A stretch of 64,000 nucleotides of DNA from Bacillus massilinigeriensis (GCF_900111815.1 NZ_LT630004.1:1772412-1836411), one strand, 5' to 3'. Positions 56,167-63,947 are shown, counted from the stretch's first letter. Translations and numbers: made by a program. Notes: generated by a model not told the origin, from the sequence alone.

Positions 56167-57354
56167 CTACCCCCGTCTTAATTCGTTTAAAAAGCTCTTT
56201 CCGTGCTCTGGCATTTTCACTCCAAAGTTTTCCGCAACCGTTGCTCCGATATCAGCAAAAGTCATTCTTACCGGTATTTCTTTGCCTTCATCCATTGACT
56301 TGGAGTAAGCAAGGAGCGGAACGTATTCCCTTGTATGATCTGTGCCAGCGTGGATTGGATCGTTTCCGTGATCTGCTGTGATTAGCAGCAAGTCATCTTT
56401 ACGCATTTTTTCAAATACTTCCGATAGTCTTGCATCATAATCTTCCAATGCTTTTCCGTAACCTTCCGGATCGCGCCTATGCCCAAACAGCGCATCAAAA
56501 TCAACAAGATTGAGGAAGCTCAAGCCTTTAAAGTCCATATCCAATGTCTCATTCAACTTGTCCATCCCGTCCATATTGGAAACAGTACGCAGTGATCTAG
56601 TAACACCTTCTCCATCGTAAATATCAGATATTTTTCCAATTGCAATCACATCATAGCCTTCATCTTTCAACTCGTTCATAACTGTTCTGCCAAAAGGTTT
56701 AAGCGCATAATCATGGCGATTCGAAGTTCGTTTGAAGTTTCCTGGTTCCCCTATAAAAGGACGAGCGATAATGCGACCTACCATATATTTCTCATCTAAG
56801 GTTAATTCCCTTGCAATTTTGCAAATATTGTACAGTTCTTCGATTGGCACAATCTCTTCATGCGCCGCAATTTGGAGAACAGAATCAGCAGATGTATATA
56901 CAATAAGAGCACCGCTTCTCATATGTTCTTCTCCAAGTTCATCAAGGATAGCCGTACCGCTAGCAGGCTTATTTCCAATAATTTTTCTGCCAGTCCGTTC
57001 TTCAAGTTCCTTCAAAAGTTCATCCGGGAAGCCATCAGGGAATACTCTAAGTGGAACTTGAATATTAAGACCCATAATTTCCCAATGACCAGTCATTGTA
57101 TCTTTTCCATTGGATGCTTCCTGCATTTTTGTATAGTAAGCCAAAGGTTTTTCCGAAGCAGGAACGCCTTTGATTTCTTCAATATTACCTAGTCCAAGCC
57201 TTTGCATGTTAGGCATCTTCAGACCTTTCATTCTTTCGGCGATATGCCCAAGCGTATGGGCTCCCTTATCACCAAATTTTTCCGCATCAGGCGCTTCCCC
57301 GATACCGACTGAATCCATAACAACAAGGAAAATCCGATTATATGTAGCTGACAT
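56167..57354 (-). CDS. drm: Phosphopentomutase
   Basis: Converts (deoxy)ribose 1-phosphate to 5-phosphate, linking nucleoside breakdown to central metabolism (DeoB/Drm). The 395-residue alkaline-phosphatase-fold protein has the metal motifs [16 protein letters not shown] (start), [15 protein letters not shown] and [17 protein letters not shown]. The ATG at 57354 follows TTAGGAGGGC; an upstream ATG at 57387 is rejected. It is the first gene of drm-punA-pdp. Confidence 0.97.
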   Translation of the reverse strand: MSATYNRIFLVVMDSVGIGEAPDAEKFGDKGAHTLGHIAERMKGLKMPNMQRLGLGNIEEIKGVPASEKPLAYYTKMQEASNGKDTMTGHWEIMGLNIQVPLRVFPDGFPDELLKELEERTGRKIIGNKPASGTAILDELGEEHMRSGALIVYTSADSVLQIAAHEEIVPIEELYNICKIARELTLDEKYMVGRIIARPFIGEPGNFKRTSNRHDYALKPFGRTVMNELKDEGYDVIAIGKISDIYDGEGVTRSLRTVSNMDGMDKLNETLDMDFKGLSFLNLVDFDALFGHRRDPEGYGKALEDYDARLSEVFEKMRKDDLLLITADHGNDPIHAGTDHTREYVPLLAYSKSMDEGKEIPVRMTFADIGATVAENFGVKMPEHGKSFLNELRRG

Positions 57355-57449
57355 TCTGAGCCCTCCTAAAAAAGAATACGTTTTCAAACTAGTCTTTTGT
57401 TATATATTACCCAAATCGCCTTATGATAACCTATTTGTCGAACGCTATT

Positions 57450-57465
57450 TGTCAGAAGTCTGACA
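57450..57465. promoter_or_regulatory. 16-bp inverted repeat upstream of drm
   Basis: TGTCAGAAGTCTGACA is a 7-bp inverted repeat around a 2-base centre, about 100 bases upstream of the drm start. A TTATCA / TATATA pair downstream is a possible promoter. It looks like a regulator-binding site, but I cannot name the regulator. Confidence 0.4.
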
Positions 57466-57500
57466 TCTATATTTTACTAAACATTGAGAAGAAAAAACAA

Positions 57501-57531
57501 GAAAAAGCTGTGCCTTTCAGCCAGCTTTTTG
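57501..57531 (-). terminator. Terminator of xerD
   Basis: AAAAAGCTG / CAGCTTTTT stem followed by T on the minus strand, just past the xerD stop. Confidence 0.8.
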
Positions 57532-57556
57532 ACAATTGTATGACATAGGGAAAATT

Positions 57557-58450
57557 TCATGCCCTAGGATGGTATTTGCTATAAACATCTTTCAGTCTTG
57601 TTTTTGTCACATGTGTGTAAATTTGAGTTGTTGATATATCTGCATGTCCAAGCATTTCTTGCACTGCACGAAGGTCAGCACCGTTTTCAAGGAGATGCGT
57701 GGCAAAAGAATGCCTCAGCGTGTGGGGGGTAAGTTCCATCGCAATGCCAGCTTCTCTTGTCAGTCCCTTGAGTATTTTCCAAAAACCCTGCCTTGTTAGT
57801 CTTTGACCGTGGAAATTGAGAAAAAGTGCTTCATCTTTGTGCTTTTTCGAGAGAAATTTCGGCCTTCCTTTTTCCAAGTATTCTTGCAATGCAGCAGCAG
57901 CTGTCTTTCCAATTGGAATAATCCTTTCCTTGTTCCCTTTTCCGATGCATCGAATAAACCCCATCGTAAGGTGGACGTCTTCCACATTGAGGCCAATCAA
58001 TTCGCTAACCCTTATCCCTGTTGCATAAAGCACTTCGAGCATTGCTTTATCTCTATAGCCATAATGATTGGTTAGTTGCGGCGAATCAAGCAGTTTTTCC
58101 ACTTCTGCTAAACTTAAGACCTTTGGCAGGGTACGCTCAAGTCTTGGAGTCTCAATATGTACCGTAGGATCATGTTTGGTAGTTGTTTCTCTCAGCATAA
58201 ACTGATGAAATGCTCTTATAGAGGCGATGTGTCTAGCAATCGTTTTGGAAGATTTACCATCGTCCTTCAGGCTCGCGAGAAAGTGCATAATGTTGACTCG
58301 TTGAATCTCACTCGGAAGGTTGATTCTCTCTTTTTCTTTCAAAAATAGCAAATAACTTTTCAAATCACGTTCATATGCCATGATCGTGTTTTTCGATAGG
58401 CCTTTCTCCACAATGAGAAAGTGAATAAAATCTTGAAGCTGTTCTTCCAT
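57557..58450 (-). CDS. xerD: Tyrosine recombinase XerD
   Basis: With XerC (CodV) it resolves chromosome dimers at dif. The 297-residue protein has a core-binding domain (about 1-90) and a catalytic domain with all active residues: Arg147 (ATGIRVSE), Lys171, His243 and Arg246 (PHTLRHSFA), His269 (LGHADI) and Tyr278 (TTQIYTH). The ATG lies five bases after the yqzK stop. Confidence 0.97.
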   Translation of the reverse strand: MEEQLQDFIHFLIVEKGLSKNTIMAYERDLKSYLLFLKEKERINLPSEIQRVNIMHFLASLKDDGKSSKTIARHIASIRAFHQFMLRETTTKHDPTVHIETPRLERTLPKVLSLAEVEKLLDSPQLTNHYGYRDKAMLEVLYATGIRVSELIGLNVEDVHLTMGFIRCIGKGNKERIIPIGKTAAAALQEYLEKGRPKFLSKKHKDEALFLNFHGQRLTRQGFWKILKGLTREAGIAMELTPHTLRHSFATHLLENGADLRAVQEMLGHADISTTQIYTHVTKTRLKDVYSKYHPRA

Positions 58451-58455
58451 TAAAT

Positions 58456-58680
58456 TTACTCCCCATTCAAATAAAAAAGGATAAGCCTGTCCACCAAGCC
58501 CTGTTCCTCCGTCTGTCCTGCTGCTGTAACCTTCATTGCCTCCCCTTTCGGCTCATCGTACCGGTTATAATTCTGATACTCTTCATTAATCAACATAATA
58601 CCATAATAAAAGAGGATGGTGCATCCTGTAAAAAGGATGAATACCTTGAGTCCATGCAACAATACTGATATAAACTTCAT
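58456..58680 (-). CDS. yqzK: YqzK family membrane peptide (DUF4227)
   Basis: A 74-residue protein with one N-terminal membrane helix (about 4-27, [24 protein letters not shown]) and a soluble tail ending [13 protein letters not shown]. The ATG at 58680 follows CGGAGG; the frame continues to 58752 without a start signal. Its place between fur and xerD matches B. subtilis yqzK. Function is unknown. Confidence 0.75.
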   Translation of the reverse strand: MKFISVLLHGLKVFILFTGCTILFYYGIMLINEEYQNYNRYDEPKGEAMKVTAAGQTEEQGLVDRLILFYLNGE

Positions 58681-58787
58681 CTCCAGATACCTCCGTTCAC
58701 TGTGGCCAAGCAATTCCTCCACTATTAGTAAAGGATATGCCCTGAAGTACAAAGTTTATACTAGGAATCATGTTCTCTAAACCAAAA

Positions 58788-58813
58788 AACCCTTTTCCTT
58801 CTGGAAAAGAGTT
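58788..58813 (-). terminator. Terminator of fur
   Basis: ACTCTTTTCC / GGAAAAGGGT stem followed by TTTTTT on the minus strand. Confidence 0.7.
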
Positions 58814-58854
58814 CTGTCGCATAATTATTTGATTATTAAGCCTTATCTTCCGAT

Positions 58855-59301
58855 TTATTCGTTTATTTCCTGGCATCTGTGGCAGATTCCATGAAAAGTT
58901 AGACGGTGGTCCTTTATTTTAAACTTCCAGTCCCGCTCTACTATTTCTTCTACATCTTCTAGCAAGTCTTCTTGGATTTCGTCCACGGCACCGCACTCTA
59001 TGCAAACGAGATGATGGTGGAAATGAGCTGCCCCTTCCTGCCGCAAGTCATATCGTGATACTCCGTCTCCGAAATTAATTTTATCGACTATTTTTAATTC
59101 TGTTAGCAGTTCAAGAGTCCGGTACACTGTAGCAAGGCCTATTTCCGGTGCTTTGTCTTTTACAAGAAGATACACATCTTCAGCACTTAGATGGTCTTCC
59201 TCGTTTTCCAGGAGTACTCGGACGGTTGCTTCGCGTTGCGGCGTTAGTTTATAGCTGGATGAATGCAGTTGCTTCTTTATTCTCTCGATCCTTGTTTCCA
59301 T
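58855..59301 (-). CDS. fur: Ferric uptake regulator
   Basis: A 148-residue Fur-family repressor. The N-terminal winged helix (KLTPQREATVRVLLENEEDHLSAEDVYLLV) is followed by the regulatory metal site HFHHHLVCIECG and a second Cys pair near the C-terminus (FHGICHRC), which forms the structural zinc site. It is nearer to B. subtilis Fur than to PerR or Zur. The ATG at 59301 gives the family length; the ribosome binding site GGAGGAG is unusually far upstream. Confidence 0.95.
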   Translation of the reverse strand: METRIERIKKQLHSSSYKLTPQREATVRVLLENEEDHLSAEDVYLLVKDKAPEIGLATVYRTLELLTELKIVDKINFGDGVSRYDLRQEGAAHFHHHLVCIECGAVDEIQEDLLEDVEEIVERDWKFKIKDHRLTFHGICHRCQEINE

Positions 59302-59338
59302 TATAGTTAGTCTCACTCCTCCGCCACTGTCATTTTTC

Positions 59339-59366
59339 ATTATATCAGACGGAAAGCGAGATTCAA
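59339..59366 (-). promoter_or_regulatory. Sigma-A promoter of fur
   Basis: TTGAAT (59361-59366), a 16-base spacer and TATAAT (59339-59344) on the minus strand, with TGA before the -10 (extended -10). Confidence 0.75.
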
Positions 59367-59367
59367 A

Positions 59368-59382
59368 ATAAAATTATTACAA
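59368..59382 (-). promoter_or_regulatory. PerR/Fur-box-like site upstream of fur
   Basis: TTGTAATAATTTTAT on the minus strand matches the Per box TTATAATNATTATAA at 11 of 14 defined positions and touches the fur -35. In B. subtilis fur is a PerR target. Confidence 0.4.
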
Positions 59383-59395
59383 CGAAGAAAGAATA

Positions 59396-59414
59396 GTTAT
59401 TATTAAATAATAAC
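59396..59414. repeat. Perfect 19-bp palindrome between spoIIM and fur
   Basis: GTTATTATTAAATAATAAC is fully self-complementary around its central base and extends one base further on each side. It begins at the spoIIM stop. It could be a weak terminator hairpin, but there is no T-tract, or an operator. Confidence 0.6.
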
Positions 59415-60056
59415 TCATTTAATCGCTGGTATGACTACCTTTAGCAAAGCGGGAGGGAAAGAAGCTTCAATGCCGGCAGCTGCTGCCAAGAATACGACCG
59501 CTAAAAGAAATACTCCCATGTAGCGCATAAACATTGGCAATACTGGCTGATTCAATTTTTTCATAAACTGGTTCTTAATCATTTTCAATGAAAAGATTGT
59601 ACTAAGTGCCGCTGTCACAATGTAAACCGGAATGATAACGAGATTTTGAGGGAGGATGGAAACAAAGGATAGCAAAAAACCGTGCCATCCCATCTGATTG
59701 ACAAGGAATCCGACAGTAAATCCCACTACCATTCCTTTTAGAAATAACATGACTAGAATGATTGGCAGTCCAATGATGGAAATGCCAAGCAGCCAAATCA
59801 AGCCAATAAACTTGCTGTTATGCATGAAGCTTTGCAAGAAAAGATCCTTCGTTTCAGCCACCTTCCCAGCAGAGGCTTGTCCAAAAAACTCGGAAAGATA
59901 ATAAAACAAATCTTCTTTTTGTTCAAAGCTCAAACTATTTACAATGACAGCACCAAAGATAACTCCCATTAGAAATAGGACAATCACAAATAGGTAAATA
60001 GAGGAATATTCGCGTAGATGGGTTGCTGCGACGTTGTGGTATTTGTGTTTTTTCAT
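59415..60056 (-). CDS. spoIIM: Stage II sporulation protein M
   Basis: A 213-residue membrane protein with about five helices. With SpoIID and SpoIIP it forms the DMP machine that drives forespore engulfment by remodelling septal peptidoglycan; SpoIIM is the membrane anchor. The ATG at 60056 follows GGGAGGAAAATC. It is preceded by a good sigma-E promoter, in line with mother-cell expression. Confidence 0.95.
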   Translation of the reverse strand: MKKHKYHNVAATHLREYSSIYLFVIVLFLMGVIFGAVIVNSLSFEQKEDLFYYLSEFFGQASAGKVAETKDLFLQSFMHNSKFIGLIWLLGISIIGLPIILVMLFLKGMVVGFTVGFLVNQMGWHGFLLSFVSILPQNLVIIPVYIVTAALSTIFSLKMIKNQFMKKLNQPVLPMFMRYMGVFLLAVVFLAAAAGIEASFPPALLKVVIPAIK

Positions 60057-60087
60057 AGATTTTCCTCCCAAACATATTGATTGATAC

Positions 60088-60116
60088 ATCATATGCTTTG
60101 AAGGAATTTCCATGAC
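60088..60116 (-). promoter_or_regulatory. Sigma-E promoter of spoIIM
   Basis: GTCATGG (60110-60116), a 14-base spacer and CATATGAT (60088-60095) on the minus strand match the sigma-E pattern; spacing equals that of the dacB promoter. Confidence 0.6.
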
Positions 60117-60159
60117 TGCTATTTGTCGACAAACATTATTCTTACCAATCTTTCGGATA

Positions 60160-60197
60160 GAAGAACTGGAATTTTATTCTTACCCCAGTTCTTTTAT
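60160..60197 (-). terminator. Terminator of nudF-endoQ
   Basis: AAGAACTGG / CCAGTTCTT stem with a long loop after the endonuclease Q stop; the T-tract is weak. Confidence 0.55.
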
Positions 60198-60221
60198 TCA
60201 CGCTTCCCCCAAAAAGCGTCT

Positions 60222-61391
60222 TTACTTTTTATCCTGCACCTTTCCGTAGCGCCCTCCGCCTCCAGCATGTACTTTTAACTTCCCTTCTCTCGCTTGGACA
60301 ATCAATTCTGCTGTCCTTTCAGGCACCGCTTTTTTCAATGCTTCAAAAGGAACGGAGTGGAGTACAGACATTTCTGTACCAAAGTGATCCATCAAGCTTT
60401 CCATGGCCTTTTTCCCTACACCTGGGATAAACTCAAGCGGAACTTGATGGATGTATGGCGGCCTTTGAACATTGTTCCGTTTCCCTGAACTTAGTTCAAC
60501 TATCCTGTCGGCAACCCCTTTTACATAGCGGCTGTTTTTACATTGAGAACATGCTTCTCCTCCTTCAGGAATTGGAGTTAAACAATTGGAGCAGACTGTG
60601 CGGTGGTATTTTCCAAGTAAAGGATCTAGACCATAGTTGGCAGCTACCTTTCTGCCTGCCTCTTGTCTAAGCACGAGGGAAAACTCGTGGAAACTAGTAT
60701 CCTCCATGAAGACTGCTTGGTATTCCCGCGCTATTTTAGCAAGGGAATGGGCATCGGAATTCGTAAGAAAAGTATATTCTCCAAGCTCTTTAATGGCATC
60801 TGCCATTTCTGTATCCGCGCTTAAGCCTAGTTCCACCGCATCGATTTTCTTTTCATCAAACACTTCAGAAAGGGATTGCTTCACACCCTTTCCATAAAGG
60901 CTCTTGAATGGGGTGAATATATGGGCTGGAATAAAAAGCCCGCCCAGTTCCTTCGTTTTATCCTGCAAGGCTTTTCCCGTCAAATATACACGCTGTGAAC
61001 TTAAATGGATGTTTTTTAAATGGAGAGAAAGGTATTTGGAAAAATCTCTCATCACAGCCAAATTCGGAAAAAAGCATAGTACATGGATAGGGGCACCTGT
61101 TGCTTCCGACCTTATTTCCAGCTCGGAACCTGGTATGATGCATAAGCCTCCGTACATTAAACCTCCATCCTGATGCCGTACAAGCTCCCCTTTTGAGGCC
61201 AATTCCTCTAATTCATCGAGCACTTCGGGTGAGTGGCAATCAATGATTCCGACCATATGAAGGCCCTTTCGATCTCGTGCATGCGAGATGATATTCGATA
61301 CTGTCAGCGTTTTGGCTCCAGTTATTTTTACTGCCCTGCCGCTCTTTGTCCTTCCAACATGGATATGCATGTCAGCAAAATATTGATTCAT
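60222..61391 (-). CDS. Endonuclease Q (YqxK type)
   Basis: A 389-residue protein that I recognise as endonuclease Q, which nicks DNA 5' of deaminated bases such as uracil and hypoxanthine. Order: PHP metal domain with DMHIHVG (N-terminus), IDCHS, PAHIFTP and TNSDAHS; a zinc-ribbon CSNCLTPIPEGGEACSQC; and a C-terminal helix-hairpin-helix region (LEFIPGVGKKAMESLM). The ATG at 61391 starts one base after the nudF stop, so the two are one operon. Confidence 0.85.
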   Translation of the reverse strand: MNQYFADMHIHVGRTKSGRAVKITGAKTLTVSNIISHARDRKGLHMVGIIDCHSPEVLDELEELASKGELVRHQDGGLMYGGLCIIPGSELEIRSEATGAPIHVLCFFPNLAVMRDFSKYLSLHLKNIHLSSQRVYLTGKALQDKTKELGGLFIPAHIFTPFKSLYGKGVKQSLSEVFDEKKIDAVELGLSADTEMADAIKELGEYTFLTNSDAHSLAKIAREYQAVFMEDTSFHEFSLVLRQEAGRKVAANYGLDPLLGKYHRTVCSNCLTPIPEGGEACSQCKNSRYVKGVADRIVELSSGKRNNVQRPPYIHQVPLEFIPGVGKKAMESLMDHFGTEMSVLHSVPFEALKKAVPERTAELIVQAREGKLKVHAGGGGRYGKVQDKK

Positions 61392-61392
61392 T

Positions 61393-61941
61393 TTATACCA
61401 GTTCCTCATGCAGCTGAAGGTATTGCAGTGCAAGCACAGTCTTCGCGTCATGAATTCTCTGTTGGGCCATCAGTCCTTTTGCCTCTTCTATCGTGACTTC
61501 CATTAAACGTACAAACTCGTCCTCATCCGCCGCTGCAGGGTTTTCCTTCAATGTCAGTCCTTTTGCCAAATAAAGATGAATCAATTCATCCGCAAAGCCC
61601 GGCGAGGTATAAAAAGACATAAGCCATTCCATGCTGCTGCAAACATAGCCTGTTTCCTCTTCTAGTTCTCTTTGTGCGCATACCTCCGGCTTTTCTCCTC
61701 TTTCCAGCTTTCCGGCTGGAATTTCGATAATGTGCTTTTCCAAAGCTTTCCTGAATTGTTCAACCATAATGATTTTTTTATCTTCCGTTAAAGCAATCAC
61801 CGCAACTGCTCCTGGATGCTTGATGATTTCCCGTTTGGACGTTTTACCGTTCGGAAGCTCTACTTCATCCACCTGCAGGCTCACAACTTTCCCATTAAAA
61901 ATCGATTCTGTCCTCAACGTTTTTTCTTCAAATGATTCCAT
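61393..61941 (-). CDS. nudF: ADP-ribose pyrophosphatase
   Basis: A 182-residue Nudix hydrolase that cleaves ADP-ribose to AMP and ribose 5-phosphate. The Nudix box is clear: AGKLERGEKPEVCAQRELEEETGYV with the REXXEE core near residues 93-98. Position matches B. subtilis nudF (yqkG). It lies upstream of and coupled to endonuclease Q and is divergent from mciZ. Confidence 0.93.
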   Translation of the reverse strand: MESFEEKTLRTESIFNGKVVSLQVDEVELPNGKTSKREIIKHPGAVAVIALTEDKKIIMVEQFRKALEKHIIEIPAGKLERGEKPEVCAQRELEEETGYVCSSMEWLMSFYTSPGFADELIHLYLAKGLTLKENPAAADEDEFVRLMEVTIEEAKGLMAQQRIHDAKTVLALQYLQLHEELV

Positions 61942-61979
61942 TTATTTCAACACTCCGTTCTAGTTGATTAATTAATGCA

Positions 61980-61987
61980 CATACATT
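61980..61987 (+). promoter_or_regulatory. Possible sigma-E -10 element before mciZ
   Basis: CATACATT resembles the sigma-E -10 (CATACAAT). The expected -35 position reads TTCTAGTT, matching only half, so this is tentative. mciZ is sigma-E-dependent in B. subtilis. Confidence 0.3.
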
Positions 61988-62016
61988 TTACCATAATGGA
62001 ACAGGAGGGCTGGGGA

Positions 62017-62178
62017 TTGAAAACCTATATGCATACTAACCGCGTCGTGATGACGGGAAAAGCGTGGGAAATAATTGCTATGCTCAGACAGTACCAACAG
62101 CGTTTCTTTTATGTAACAGATTGGATGGAATCATTTTCTGAACCGCTTCCGAAAGAACGAGAAACGGATTATTTGTAG
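62017..62178 (+). CDS. mciZ: MciZ, mother-cell inhibitor of FtsZ
   Basis: A 53-residue protein with the MciZ core HTNRVVMTGKAWEIIAMLRQ and FFYVTDWMESF, which lines up with the 40-residue B. subtilis peptide (GKAWEI, YV-DW). MciZ caps FtsZ filaments in the mother cell during sporulation. The start is TTG at 62017 behind CAGGAGGGC; an earlier ATG at 61975 has no binding site. The product has about 13 extra C-terminal residues (EPLPKERETDYL). Location between nudF and yqkF is the same as in B. subtilis. Confidence 0.85.
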   Translation: MKTYMHTNRVVMTGKAWEIIAMLRQYQQRFFYVTDWMESFSEPLPKERETDYL

Positions 62179-62225
62179 CTGCCTTTATTGTCCGTTAAAA
62201 TAAAGGCAAAAATGAGGTGATCTAT

Positions 62226-63146
62226 CTGGAAAAAAGAAGGCTAGGAAATTCGGACATGTACGTAAGTGTCTTGGGACTTGGCTGCATGTCGCTTGGAAAG
62301 GATGAAAAGACAGCCCGGAACATTATCGATGCCGCCCTCGCTGAGGGTGTGAACTATTTTGACACTGCCGATTTGTATGACTTTGGTGAAAATGAAAAAA
62401 TGGTAGGAAACGCGCTAAAGGAAGTCAGAGAGAACGTCATTATTGCCTCTAAGGCTGGTAACCGCTGGAATGAAAAGAAGGATGGTTGGACGTGGGATCC
62501 GTCCAAACGATATATAAAGGAAGCAGTAAAAGCTAGCCTTAAACGGCTGCATACAGATTACCTCGACCTTTTCCAACTCCACGGAGGGACGATGGAAGAC
62601 CAGATTGATGAAACGATTGAAGCGTTTGAAGAATTGAAATCGGAGGGGCTAATTCGCTACTATGGAATTTCCTCTATCCGCCCAAACGTTATTAGAGAAT
62701 ATGCAGCGAAATCTTCGCTTGTTTCCGTCATGATGCAGTATAGCATGCTAGATCGCCGACCAGAAGAAGAGATGCTGCCTCTATTGGCTGAAAGGGGCAT
62801 TAGCATTGTGACAAGGGGCTCTGTTGCAAAAGGACTGCTTAGCGGAAAAGAAATCAGTAGCATAGCCAATAAATTACAAGAGAGCGGTTATCTTGACTAC
62901 AGCTATCAAGAACTACAAGAAATTCTTCCTGCTATTTCTGAAAAACTGAAGGGGAGACAGCTTTTAGACGCAGCGCTGCAATATAATCTATCACAGCCTG
63001 CTGTTGCCGCTGTAGTAACGGGTGCAAGTTCACCTGAGCAGGTACGAAAAAATGCAAAAGCAGTCAATGCACCTGCGCTCACTGCAGAAGAGCTCGAGAT
63101 CATTCGAAGCATGACAAGAGCAAATCTATATAAGGAACATCGATGA
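62226..63146 (+). CDS. yqkF: Aldo/keto reductase YqkF
   Basis: A 306-residue NADPH-dependent aldo/keto reductase. The tetrad is visible: Asp and Tyr in FDTADLYDFG, Lys in IIASKAGNRW, and His in LFQLHGGT; the cofactor-binding ITGASSPEQVRKN equivalent is VVTGASSPEQVRKN. No ATG fits the start. A CTG at 62226, four bases after GAGGTGAT, gives MEKRRLGNSDM, which aligns with the family start; a GTG at 62217 lies inside that binding site. Substrate is unknown. Confidence 0.88.
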   Translation: MEKRRLGNSDMYVSVLGLGCMSLGKDEKTARNIIDAALAEGVNYFDTADLYDFGENEKMVGNALKEVRENVIIASKAGNRWNEKKDGWTWDPSKRYIKEAVKASLKRLHTDYLDLFQLHGGTMEDQIDETIEAFEELKSEGLIRYYGISSIRPNVIREYAAKSSLVSVMMQYSMLDRRPEEEMLPLLAERGISIVTRGSVAKGLLSGKEISSIANKLQESGYLDYSYQELQEILPAISEKLKGRQLLDAALQYNLSQPAVAAVVTGASSPEQVRKNAKAVNAPALTAEELEIIRSMTRANLYKEHR

Positions 63147-63151
63147 AAAAT

Positions 63152-63179
63152 ACGGCAGCGGCGGGCTGCCGTGTTTTTT
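63152..63179 (+). terminator. Terminator of yqkF
   Basis: ACGGCAGC / GCTGCCGT stem with a 5-base loop followed by GTTTTTT on the plus strand. Confidence 0.85.
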
Positions 63180-63392
63180 CTGGCACAATGGAAGCTTCTC
63201 CCCTCGAAAGAGACTTTCTCAACAATTGGAACGTTGACCAGTTTGAGGAGCTTTATTAATTGATGAATTTCTTTAAATTATTAGCTATGTTAATGAATAG
63301 TGTTGATTTTATTTAACATTAAAGAGAACCTCTTATTGGCTTGAAGTTCCCCTGTTACATTAATGCTCCATAAGTTTAAAAAAGATACAGAG
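63180..63392. other. AT-rich region without a supported gene
   Basis: Between the yqkF terminator and the broken hydrolase I see only a 23-codon open frame (63189-63260, MEASPLERDFLNNWNVDQFE then ELY) with no ribosome binding site. It may be a gene remnant. The base composition is more AT-rich than the preceding genes. Confidence 0.4.
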
Positions 63393-63701
63393 TTAGTAAT
63401 AATCCTTTAAAAACTCTACAACATCACTGTTAATTTTTATCAAATGTTCTTCAGATGGGAAATGGCCCATATTATAAGTTTTAAATGTAATTAAATTTGG
63501 AATGATTTCTCTAGCAACTTTATTTAATCTACTTGCAGGAAAAAAGATATCTTTTTTCCCTGCTATGATTAGAGTGGGCGAGCTATAATGTGATAATTCT
63601 CTCTTCGTAGTTAATTTGGGCATTTCTTGTTCAAGTCTAATATATTTAAATACATCACCAATAATTTTTTTATCAATTTCTCTCATACTATTATCTGACA
63701 T
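63393..63701 (-). pseudogene. C-terminal fragment of an alpha/beta hydrolase
   Basis: The frame encodes 102 residues that match only the C-terminal third of an alpha/beta hydrolase: YSSPTLIIAGKKDIFFP carries the acidic catalytic residue and TYNMGHFPSEEH the catalytic histidine. The nucleophile elbow (GxSxG) and the N-terminal half are missing. An in-frame TAG lies four codons upstream of the ATG, and there is no ribosome binding site. The upstream sequence is replaced by an operator palindrome and repeats, so the gene is broken, probably by a rearrangement. Confidence 0.65.
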
Positions 63702-63718
63702 ACTACCAGTGCCCTATA

Positions 63719-63732
63719 TGTAACCGGTTACA
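63719..63732. promoter_or_regulatory. Perfect palindromic operator, LacI-family/cre type
   Basis: TGTAACCGGTTACA is perfectly self-complementary and fits the cre consensus TGWAANCGNTNWCA at all defined positions. It is also typical of local LacI/GalR-family repressor sites. It lies just upstream of the hydrolase fragment; no regulator gene is in view. Confidence 0.55.
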
Positions 63733-63770
63733 TTTAGGGGTTTGATGCTTTACTATTATCTGCCTAAGAG

Positions 63771-63864
63771 TATATCTACGGTAAACGGCCATATATCCAC
63801 GGTAATCAGTGATATATCTACAGGTAACTCCCAATATATCTACGGTAATCGATCATATATCTAC
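63771..63864. repeat. Five tandem direct repeats of about 21 bp
   Basis: Units begin at 63771, 63792, 63813, 63835 and 63856, each starting TATATCTAC (one TATATCCAC), with GGTAA following in the first four (CAGGTAA in the third) and a variable 6-8-base remainder. Spacings are 21, 21, 22 and 21 bases, two helical turns. The array can be read as a heptapeptide-repeat frame, but there is no ribosome binding site. Confidence 0.85.
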
Positions 63865-63947
63865 AGCAGCTGTATTTTTATTGTTAAATTTTCAATTATT
63901 GTAAACCAAGCAATAACCCTGTAGACCTCATACTGTGTTTTCGCTGC

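Noticed and set aside
57360-57380. Possible cre site near the drm start
   Set aside because: TGAAAACGTATTCT differs from the consensus at two defined positions, so I did not count it.
63189-63260. 23-codon open frame after yqkF
   Set aside because: No ribosome binding site and it directly follows a strong terminator; possibly a remnant, not a supported gene.
63771-63864. Possible CRISPR array
   Set aside because: The repeats follow each other directly with no 30-bp spacers, and no cas gene is present.
63742-63924. Plus-strand open frame with heptapeptide repeats (ISTV, YIYG)
   Set aside because: It is produced by the 21-bp DNA repeat, has no ribosome binding site, and the unit length shifts once, so it is unlikely to be a protein gene.
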